Position numbers and translations under genes: made by a program. From an uncultured Parabacteroides sp. (lineage in GTDB: Bacteria; Bacteroidota; Bacteroidia; Bacteroidales; Tannerellaceae), in assembly GCA_949298575.1 (NCBI GenBank), contig CASFXH010000033.1, forward strand, positions 1 to 32,776: DNA of 32,776 bases, written 5' to 3'. Below, piece by piece: positions 1 to 8,100 of this stretch (position 1 is the stretch's first letter; each line of letters starts with the position of its first letter). The notes under the pieces are model-generated. The model was not told the origin of the DNA. It searched no databases and saw nothing but the letters and a program-made list of their open reading frames with translations.

Positions 1-92
1 GGTTAGCGGCTAACGTCAGAAGAGGTCTGCCGCTAACGTCGGAACAGGTTAGCGGCTAACGTCGGAACAGGTCTGCCGCGGACCTCGGAAGG
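1..92. repeat. Four-copy 23-bp palindromic tandem repeat
   Basis: Four back-to-back 23-base units lie at 1-23, 24-46, 47-69 and 70-92. Units 1 and 3 contain the palindrome GTTAGCGGCTAAC (6-bp arms around one G). Unit 4 contains GGTCTGCCGCGGACC, a near-palindrome of the same design. Unit 2 is a hybrid of the two. The array starts at the window edge, so more copies may lie upstream. It ends about 60 bases before the first fimbrial gene. Its function is unknown. Confidence 0.85.
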
Positions 93-152
93 GGGCCGCG
101 GGGAAGGCATAACAGGATATAAAACAATCGAATATTAATAATCTAAGAACAA

Positions 153-2180
153 ATGAATATGAAACTAAAAAGTACTTTATGGGCGCTCGCTTTCGCGTGC
201 GCGGCGGTGTCTTGCTCGGATGAGTTAGATGGCGGGGCGGATATAAATGGAAATAGCGAGGCTATGGCTGGTCAAACAGCGTTTGTGAAAGTTGCGATCA
301 ACACGAATATAGGAACAAAGGCTACTACTCCTACAGGTGGAGAAGGTACAGGAACAGAGCTGGGCGAAGACTATGAATACAAGGTAAATGACGTAACGAT
401 AGTTCTGTTTAATAACCAAACTGATGGTACACCAAGCACGACAGACTTCGATTTTAAAGGAACGAGTACCATTTGTGGTGTGGGTTTCGCTACCGTAAAT
501 GATCAAGGTTCTAGTAATTTAGATCAACATGATTGGGAAGCGACCGTAGAGGTGGTGATGGATGATTCGCAGAGCGCCTCTTTGGTGGGCAACGAATATG
601 GCGTAATAGCGGTAACAAACTTAGGTGGTTCTAAAGACGCACCAAATGATTTGTATAAGCAAGTAAAAGGTGGCACAGACATACAAAATCAAATTAAGAC
701 CGGAAAAGCTTTAGCTGATTATTTACAGAAGAACGCTTGGACGGAGAATAGTGGTTCGTTCAGCAACTTCATAATGTCTACCCATACGATGCAATGGCCT
801 GCAGGAACAGGAGCGCAAAGTGTAGTGGAGATTGAACCGAATGTTGCAGCAGATGCTGCTCCGCTTGTAAATGTTTATGTAGAGCGCTTGGCGGCAAAGA
901 TTCGCATAAAGAAAGCTGAGAATGTAACCAATTTCATCTATACCTTGAAAGATGGGAATAGTACAGAAATCGCCAAGGTTCGTTTGGATCAAGTGGTTAT
1001 CGTGAACCAACAAAACGCCGCTTCTTATCTGTTGAAACGAGTATCGGAAAATAATCCTACATCTTTCACAGACCAGATGACCGTTACTTATTTAGGGAAC
1101 GAGGTATGGACGGATGATAATAAGAACTATGTAATGGATCCTTGGATCGTGAATCGTACGGCCACGGCGACATTACCTACTACTCCGACAAACTTGACTT
1201 ATCTGAATCGTTACGAACAAACAGGTACGGAAGAAAGCGGTAATATGGTATCTTTCTCCTCGGAATGGAATACTTATAGCCAAAAGACATCCTTCAATGA
1301 GAAAGTAAAGAATTTGGCGACCGCTACGGATGCGGATTTCAACGACAATGGAGCTATTCGTTTGGCTTATACGCAGGAGAATGTAACGCAAGCTACTCAT
1401 GCATTGAATGGCTATTCTACGGGAGCGTTGTTTAAAGCGACTTATTTGCCGAAGCAAGTGATTGATGTAAAAACATCGGGAGATGGCTCAGGAATCGAAA
1501 CCGAACCGATTGATGTGACATCATTTGGAGACGATACATATGCCAATATCGATAAGGAGACAACCGGAATAGATTTCTACGAATACAATGATGAGATTTA
1601 TGCGGACCAAGAGGCGGTATTCGTGGCCGCTTTGAATAATGGTCTTACAGCTGAAGCCAAACAGGAGGGTTGGAGTTATGCGAAATTCACGAATACGAAT
1701 TTCTCAAGCATGAAGATTTCTGAATATAAAGCGCACTTCGCGAATATCATGGAACCGTTTGGCTACATCGACGATTTGAATGAAAAGGTAGCCGCTTATG
1801 AAGCAACGAAAGGTGATACTGGTTTGACGGATGAAGATACGATGGGAGATCTCACAGATGCGGAACCATTTGCCGATTTCGTAACAGAGGGACAGAACTA
1901 TGAGGACGTAATTTATTATAAGGAAGGTGTATGTTACTATCCGTATTGGATTCGTCATGCGAATAATAATAATGACGCTTTGACGGATGTGATGGAGTTC
2001 GCGATCGTACGTAATAACATTTATGAATTGGTTGTAACCGGTATGGATGGCTTAGGGTTCTCTGGTACAGAAAATGTTCCGGATACGGATAATCCAAATG
2101 AGGATTCGAGCGCAAAGATTCGTGTGGCTCTGTTTGTCAAGAACTGGGTAGTCCGCTCTAACGGCGACATCATCCTCTAA
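153..2180 (+). CDS. Mfa1-type major fimbrial subunit
   Basis: This is a shaft subunit of type V (Bacteroidales) fimbriae, which are exported as a lipoprotein and polymerise by strand exchange. The 675-residue product begins with a lipoprotein signal (residues 1-21, lipobox AVSC before Ser-Asp). An N-terminal fimbrillin domain follows. The C-terminal part resembles the Mfa1 C-terminal domain: it has GVCYYPYWIRH, then MEFAIVRNNIYELVVTG, and ends in a strand with VKNWVVRSNGDIIL, which I take as the donor strand. ATG codons at 153 and 159 are both possible starts; no clear promoter is visible in 1-152, so the operon may start further upstream. The first 90 or so bases are GC-rich and the rest AT-rich, which suggests a replaced body. 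Family assignment is from motif recognition, not a search. Confidence 0.85.
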   Translation: MNMKLKSTLWALAFACAAVSCSDELDGGADINGNSEAMAGQTAFVKVAINTNIGTKATTPTGGEGTGTELGEDYEYKVNDVTIVLFNNQTDGTPSTTDFDFKGTSTICGVGFATVNDQGSSNLDQHDWEATVEVVMDDSQSASLVGNEYGVIAVTNLGGSKDAPNDLYKQVKGGTDIQNQIKTGKALADYLQKNAWTENSGSFSNFIMSTHTMQWPAGTGAQSVVEIEPNVAADAAPLVNVYVERLAAKIRIKKAENVTNFIYTLKDGNSTEIAKVRLDQVVIVNQQNAASYLLKRVSENNPTSFTDQMTVTYLGNEVWTDDNKNYVMDPWIVNRTATATLPTTPTNLTYLNRYEQTGTEESGNMVSFSSEWNTYSQKTSFNEKVKNLATATDADFNDNGAIRLAYTQENVTQATHALNGYSTGALFKATYLPKQVIDVKTSGDGSGIETEPIDVTSFGDDTYANIDKETTGIDFYEYNDEIYADQEAVFVAALNNGLTAEAKQEGWSYAKFTNTNFSSMKISEYKAHFANIMEPFGYIDDLNEKVAAYEATKGDTGLTDEDTMGDLTDAEPFADFVTEGQNYEDVIYYKEGVCYYPYWIRHANNNNDALTDVMEFAIVRNNIYELVVTGMDGLGFSGTENVPDTDNPNEDSSAKIRVALFVKNWVVRSNGDIIL

Positions 2181-2200
2181 CAACATCTCAAATCATCCCA

Positions 2201-2232
2201 GCCCTCCCTTCCAAACAATCGGGGGGGAGGGC
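2201..2232 (+). promoter_or_regulatory. Intergenic hairpin between shaft and anchor genes
   Basis: GCCCTCCC at 2201-2208 pairs with GGGAGGGC at 2225-2232, and four further G:T or G:C pairs extend the stem to about 12 bp around an eight-base loop. No run of T follows, so it is not a normal intrinsic terminator. A stem placed just after a major-subunit gene could stabilise the upstream mRNA or reduce read-through to the anchor gene. That role is inferred. Confidence 0.5.
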
Positions 2233-2313
2233 GAGCGGGAGGAACTAAAAAGCTCGCACGCGTCCTTTATCAGGGCGAACGGACAATGAAGCAAATAAAT
2301 TAAAGACAAGAAT

Positions 2314-3510
2314 ATGAATAGATTTTGTGATACGTTTATGAAGTCGATCGGCGCGTTGGCGTTGACGGGGCTGGCCGCTTGCGAGTATATTCACGACGAC
2401 TCGCTCCCCCTGTGCGAATATCGCCTGCGCTTCGTCTACGACTACAACATGAAATTCGCCGACGCCTTCCAGCAGGAAGTGAGCAAGGTCGCCTTGTTCA
2501 TCTGCGACGACAAAGGGACTTTTATCGAGCGGCGAGACATTGAAGGCTCTGAGCTGAAGGCCAACAACGTCGTGATGGACCTTGAGCCGGGCTCTTACGT
2601 CCTCCTCACTTGGGCGGGACTCGACGACGGCTCCTACGAGTGGCCCGACTTGACGCCCGGCGCCTCCACCGTCGAGGATATCCGTGTGCGCACCCTCCGC
2701 GAGGCCAACCAGACGCAGCCCCGCGAGCTCGAACCCCTCTGGCACGCCCTCGATACGCTGGTCATCACCGGCGCCCAACCCGAGGAAAAGGAAATCTCAT
2801 TGGCCAAGAACACCAACCGTCTGCGCGTCGTCCTCCAAGACACCGAGGGTTACAGCATGCGGGCGAGTGACTTCTCTTTCCAGATCGTGGCCGACAACGG
2901 TTATATGGACTACGACAACTCGTTGCTCGACGACCCGGCCATCACTTACACGCCTTATTATAAGGAAAACCTGTCCGTGTCCGACGGTGACATGATCAAC
3001 GGCAAGCCCGCCAACTCGTATGTCGTGGCGGCCGAGCTGAACACCATGCGCCTGATGGACGGCGAGAACTACCGCCTCATCGTGCGCCACCGCGGATGGG
3101 ACGACGACGTCCTGAACGTCAACCTCAACAACTACTTGCTTTATACCCAGATGGAGGGACACCGTATCTCGGCGCAAGAATACCTGGACCGTCAGGACGA
3201 GTATTCGATCGTCTTCTTCCTGACGCCCATCATCTGCCCCGACTGCCCGCCCATCGATCCTGATGACGATCCCGATCCGGACTTCCCCGATGATCCCGAC
3301 GATCCCGATACGCCCGTCGACCCGGACGATCCCGATATTGACGATTATCCCGAGCCCGACGATCCGAACGATCCCGACACGCCGGATAATCCTGACACAC
3401 CCGACGATCCCGACACGCCCGATCCCGACCAACCGACGATCGTAGGCTACGCGTGCTATAAGATCCAAGTCAAAGACTGGGTCATCCGTTTGAACGAAGG
3501 AGAACTTTAA
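2314..3510 (+). CDS. Mfa2/FimB-type fimbrial anchor lipoprotein with Asp-Pro linker
   Basis: This protein anchors and length-limits type V fimbriae at the outer membrane. The 398-residue product has a lipoprotein signal (LTGLAAC, lipid Cys at about residue 23). Its body, residues 24-310, resembles the FimB/Mfa2 family (LRFVYDYNMKFADAF and VALFICDDKGTF near the N-terminus, then the LEPGSYVLLTWAG segment). Residues of about 310-375 form a low-complexity Asp/Pro linker with repeated DPDDP and PDTP. A final strand with YKIQVKDWVIRLNEGEL follows the linker and resembles the last strand of the shaft subunit. The gene is GC-rich, unlike the AT-rich fimbrial bodies on either side. It lies 133 bases after the shaft gene and 22 bases before the next start. 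I have not seen such a linker described in this family. Confidence 0.8.
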   Translation: MNRFCDTFMKSIGALALTGLAACEYIHDDSLPLCEYRLRFVYDYNMKFADAFQQEVSKVALFICDDKGTFIERRDIEGSELKANNVVMDLEPGSYVLLTWAGLDDGSYEWPDLTPGASTVEDIRVRTLREANQTQPRELEPLWHALDTLVITGAQPEEKEISLAKNTNRLRVVLQDTEGYSMRASDFSFQIVADNGYMDYDNSLLDDPAITYTPYYKENLSVSDGDMINGKPANSYVVAAELNTMRLMDGENYRLIVRHRGWDDDVLNVNLNNYLLYTQMEGHRISAQEYLDRQDEYSIVFFLTPIICPDCPPIDPDDDPDPDFPDDPDDPDTPVDPDDPDIDDYPEPDDPNDPDTPDNPDTPDDPDTPDPDQPTIVGYACYKIQVKDWVIRLNEGEL

Positions 3511-3532
3511 CCCATTAAAAATCAATAAGGAT

Positions 3533-3694
3533 ATGATAGACTACAGACAAACGATACGAATGAGCCTGGCGCTCCTCTCATCGCTTCTCCTCTTGGCGCT
3601 CCCCGCCTGCTCGGACGAGGAAGGGGGCGGGGAGGTGCTGCCGGTGGAGGAGCAATACGCCAAGCTCGTGATATCTTTGGGGGAGTTTGGATAA
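3533..3694 (+). pseudogene. Signal-peptide leader of the third fimbrial gene, frameshifted
   Basis: This 53-codon frame begins at ATG 3533 and encodes a clear lipoprotein signal (MSLALLSSLLLLALPAC, then Ser-Asp-Glu-Glu). It continues into the typical fimbrillin opening AKLVISLG and then stops at TAA 3692-3694. The fimbrial body lies in another frame. Removing one G from the GGGGG run at 3679-3683 would join LVISLG directly to SLDNATPVYTKTVDD of the body. The leader therefore belongs to the next entry, and as written the protein is broken. The change could be a fixed mutation, a phase-variable slip or a sequencing error. Confidence 0.8.
3679..3683 (+). other. Five-G tract that breaks the reading frame
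   Basis: The run TTTGGGGGAG carries five G bases. Four would keep the lipoprotein leader (from 3533) in frame with the fimbrial body. Short G runs at the start of surface-protein genes are classic slippage sites, but five is short for efficient slippage. A mixed population or an assembly error is equally possible. Confidence 0.6.
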
Positions 3695-5144
3695 CGCTAC
3701 GCCGGTTTACACGAAAACGGTGGATGACGTGACGAATCCGGATGAACCAGATGAGGCATATGAGCGACATATCAAAGATTGGTGGATTGTAGTGATGCAC
3801 GATGAAAAGGTTGAGCAAGTCCTGTCTAATGAGAAAGGAGATCAAGCTGTAGTTATAGGAGGTGACCAGAATGAACATCAAGTTTCGGTAGAATTGTTGA
3901 TAGATGAAACATACGATTTTTACGCCTTCGCCAACCTACCGCAAGCGAACCAAACTTACTTGGAAGGTCTGGTTCAAGGAAAAACGTTCGATATCAAACA
4001 AACCGTCGCCACCATTGACGCTAAATCTTACAACTCCGGGACGATAGCCAATGGCCCTTATTTTCCAATGAGTAGCTATAAATATTCCGTGAAAGTACAA
4101 TCGAATAATCCTTCGCTTGAAATTCCCTTAATCCGTTTGTTGGGTAAAGTGGAAGTGGAAATTACGAATTCCACTGATTTGGGAACTCTAATCGTGAATG
4201 GTTTAACGTTGAATAAATTCCGTACGACTGGGCCGATTTATCTGTTGCCTTACGATGAGGCTGAAAACGAGGGGACGAAAAACTTGTTAAAAGAGGATAT
4301 GGAAAGTTCTTACGTTCCGCTTTTCCCAAAGCTAGAAGATGATGAAGAGGAAGACTTTGCTCCTGTTACTTTAATAACGGAAGAAAATCCCGCGTCAATT
4401 GAGAAAGGTAAAACAGGAACTTTTTGGTCTTATGTGAACGAGACGAATTTTATGACTATCGAAACGGGGTTGAACAATCTGCAAGTAACGGTAGATATTG
4501 ATGACCGTGATGATTCTCCAAAGGATACGAATTTTGACTTTATTCGTCGTAATGACTGGTTGAAGATTCCGCTCTTGTTGTCGGATGTCAGTACGACGAT
4601 TGAATTTAATATGGAAAGGATGCCTATAGGGGGAGTGCCTGCGACAATCACGATTCCGGAAGGCTTGACGATCCCACAAGCTACTTTCTGGACGCAAGAG
4701 CATGGAGGTGACATTACGATAACTTACAACTTGAATAGTATATCTTCGTTGCAGCCAGGTGCGCAAATTCTACATTATAACACAGGCGATAGTTTTGAGG
4801 GTAATGAACAACATCCTTTTACGAGTGCGGTGCTGGAAAGCAATGACAATGATTTACTGATTAGTACAGAGGCGCATCCGTTGCCGACAAATAATACTTA
4901 TGCTCAATGGCTCGACACTTCTGCCAAAGCATTCGACCTATCATCCAATGAAAATGGAGCGAGTGGTTCGTTTACGGTAACGGCTCAAGAATTGTCAGGC
5001 AATGCGGAGGCTCGTATTCGTTTAACTTTGGTTATTGAAGGAAAGGATGCTAATGGTAAGGACCAAAAGGTGGTCGTTCCTTATACGATTATTATCAAAA
5101 ATAAAAAATCTAACGATTGGGAAACAACAACAGGAGGAAACTAA
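3687..5144 (+). CDS. Mfa3-like minor fimbrial subunit (body, out of frame with its leader)
   Basis: This is the open body of a minor, probably tip-associated, fimbrial subunit. It is 485 codons long if counted from TTG 3687, but that start lacks any signal peptide. The true start is more likely ATG 3533 with a one-base frameshift at 3679-3683, giving a full protein of about 536 residues. The body opens with a fimbrillin-like region (HIKDWWIVVMHDEK, then YDFYAFANLP, then IPLIRLLGKVEVEI). The C-terminal half has beta-rich immunoglobulin-like sequence. It is AT-rich while its leader is GC-rich, and the switch lies almost at the frameshift. It sits third in the fimbrial operon, and its stop is two bases before the next ATG. 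The family call rests on position and motifs and is less certain than for the first two genes. Confidence 0.65.
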   Translation: MDNATPVYTKTVDDVTNPDEPDEAYERHIKDWWIVVMHDEKVEQVLSNEKGDQAVVIGGDQNEHQVSVELLIDETYDFYAFANLPQANQTYLEGLVQGKTFDIKQTVATIDAKSYNSGTIANGPYFPMSSYKYSVKVQSNNPSLEIPLIRLLGKVEVEITNSTDLGTLIVNGLTLNKFRTTGPIYLLPYDEAENEGTKNLLKEDMESSYVPLFPKLEDDEEEDFAPVTLITEENPASIEKGKTGTFWSYVNETNFMTIETGLNNLQVTVDIDDRDDSPKDTNFDFIRRNDWLKIPLLLSDVSTTIEFNMERMPIGGVPATITIPEGLTIPQATFWTQEHGGDITITYNLNSISSLQPGAQILHYNTGDSFEGNEQHPFTSAVLESNDNDLLISTEAHPLPTNNTYAQWLDTSAKAFDLSSNENGASGSFTVTAQELSGNAEARIRLTLVIEGKDANGKDQKVVVPYTIIIKNKKSNDWETTTGGN

Positions 5145-5146
5145 TC

Positions 5147-8100
5147 ATGAGAAACAATACCTATATTCATATAAGAAGGGAAGCGAATTCCCTTATGACA
5201 GAACAAAAATTCCCTTGCGAGGGAATCGGAATTTCCCTGCGAGGGAATTGGAATTTCCTTGCGAGGGGATTTATGAGACACGCCGCGGGGCTTCGGGCGC
5301 TTGGGTTTATGCTTGTTTTGATGGGGCTTGGGGCTAGTTGGAATGTGGTCTGGGGGCAGTATGAGAATTATACGATTAATCCCACCTTGCCAACAGGAGG
5401 TGAAAGTGCGTTAAGCGGTAGTACTGAGATTATCTATGCCATGCCAGGAAAAGATAAGCCTATTTATTTTCAATTTGCTTATGTGCCGGATAACTTGAAT
5501 GGCTTTATTTGGTGGCGTATGGAGGACGGATCTTATAATTTATTGGAAAAGTCTGGAGCATTGGGTCATTCTGGATATAATGACCAAGGTAATACTTTAC
5601 AAAGATATAAGAACGGTTATGCTTGGTTCAGGAATTTTATGGATAATAAAAACACGGCAATTATAGAAAGTGGCACCGGTGAACGTTCAATACCCGCAAG
5701 CACTTGTATGATTACTTATAAAACGCCTTCTGATTTTACAGAAGCTACGGTGCTTTGTGATGCAAGTTCCTTAATGGATTATGCTATTAATGAAAATACC
5801 ATAACCGCTCCGCTTACGACAATCCGGCGTACATATGTGATAAAAAATGCCACAGAACGACAAACAACATTTAACGAATTTCGAGAAACTGTTCTTGGAT
5901 GGGAGGGAGGAAACGACTGGTTGACGAATACAAATACGAATCTTCCTCAATCATTCCTTGATAATAAGGCGAGCTTCCCAGAAAATTATGAAATACATAC
6001 GCCTATGGTATCGGATGACGGAACAAGTTATCGTTTGGCTCAAATATTAAGTAATTATTATGTAGGAGAATCTAAGGATCCTGTAAAATATGTCCGGTGG
6101 AGAATGTATGACCAAAACAGAAACCTAGCTAAGGGAAAAGCGAATAAGGCCGAATCAAACGGTGTTACGGTTTTAACGCAAACGACCGAGAATTTTGCTG
6201 CTAATCGGAATAGTAATCCGGCGAATATTATTAGTTATAAGTTCGATTATGACGAAGGAAATACGGATAAACAGCAAATTTTTTACATTACAGCAGAGGT
6301 AAGCAATGACAATAACACATGGTATCTGGTAAGCTTGTTGACGGTTTATTTGGAGCCTAACGCTACGCCTGCACCAAAAGAAATTCTTAATACAACGGAA
6401 GAATATGAATATCGGACACAAGAATATATTGAAAAACGTTATGTTGAAGTAGCTAGACAAGATTTTGATGCAGCAGAAAAATACGAGAACGTCAATGAAG
6501 ATCTTTCTGCGGATGCGAATTATCCGGATCATCCGTTGATAGATGCGCAATCTTATTATGCCTACGCATATCCGCATGAATATGAGAATCGTGTACATAA
6601 ATTACGTTCCGTGGGCAGTGGTGAATATGGCATTTATCGAACCCTGAATTATAAGCTGAATGGAGTGGATATATCGGATGTTGGCTGGTATGGCAAGGAA
6701 AATGATTACAAGTATAATTCTGATGATCAATCTTTTTCTTTTAATTATCAAGCTTGGTTTACCAATAATTATAATTATTATATTACCGATCGTTTATACG
6801 ATGAAGAAAGCAAATATGGTAATTTCTTGTATGTAGATGCTTCAGACGAGGCCGGGGTCATTACTAAATTAAGTTTTACGGAAAAGTTGTGTCCGAATAC
6901 ACGTTTGGTGGTTACCGCATGGGTTTGTAGCATGAGCGAAAATCGAGATGGACGTACAGATGCAGATTTAGGATTGACGTTCAAAGGGGTTATGGCTGAT
7001 GATACAGAAGTGATATTGCACAAGTTTTATACGGGATCGGTCACTTGTAATCCAGATGAAGATAATGGGTATTCTTCCCCTGTGAAGAAGGCAAATTGGC
7101 AACAAGTTTATTTCTCATTCAATTTTTCCGCAGAAGAGGATACCTATAGGAACTTCATTTTGGAAATCGCCAATAATTGCCGACATTCTGATGGAGCGGA
7201 TTACGCTATCGATGATATTCGGGTCTATCGCTCTTTGCCGGATATCAACGTGATTCGCGAGGATGAATGCGACGCTTCCACATTGACGATTAGTTCTGAC
7301 TATGAGACCATCTTGCGGAACATGGACTGGTCAGAGAATGAGGATATCGCGAATGTGGATCTTGTGTCTTCAGATGCTTCCTTATTGAGGTATCGTTTTG
7401 GTTTGCAAGGTAAAGTCGGAGAAGAGGGTTATCCTAATATTGATAAGAAGGTAGGAAACACTTATTTCTCGTTTTTGGAAGGATTATATCAAGATGAGGA
7501 TAAGAATTGGATTTCAGGGGAAAGGACAGATGTAACAACAACTAATGCGGATGGCATATTAGCGGATGGGACATACCGTTGGATTCGTATTAATAAGAAT
7601 TTGGTGGAATTCTCGGCGCAATCTGCTTATTCGCTTCGTGTTGCTGTTTGGACAGATTCAAAAGAATTGCCTAATGATTACGAAGCTGCGCAACGGCTGG
7701 AACGTATTTTGAATCTGCGAGCGTTGCATGATTATAACTATGCGGTAGAGCATTGGGATGAGATTGCTGAAGAGTTTAAGACCGATGCTGAAGGGACAGT
7801 GAAAAGGCCAAGTTGGTTAGGAGATGATCCGATAGAAACTACACTTACAGAGGACATGTTTTCAAATGGGGAAACATCAGACGAGACTCTGAAAATTTAT
7901 AGTGAGGATATGCAGAAATTATATAAGCAGTTGCTTATTCCGCGCATCCGGGTGCCTTGGTACAAAGATGGTATACTTTATTTAAGCCGAGTGGATGTTA
8001 CCTCGACCGATTTGAGAACGGAGGATGAAGTTATTGGATATGATAGCAACGGAAATCAAATCTTGGCGGATGGGCATTATCAAGTTGTTTTGTTCGGAGC

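Noticed and set aside
1-152. Invertible promoter in front of the fimbrial operon
   Set aside because: No pair of distant inverted repeats flanking a promoter and no recombinase gene are visible; only tandem palindromes are seen.
5117-5146. TTG 5117 as start of the giant gene
   Set aside because: It lies inside the previous gene and has no ribosome site of its own, while ATG 5147 has AGGAGG upstream and ATG 5273 opens a signal peptide.
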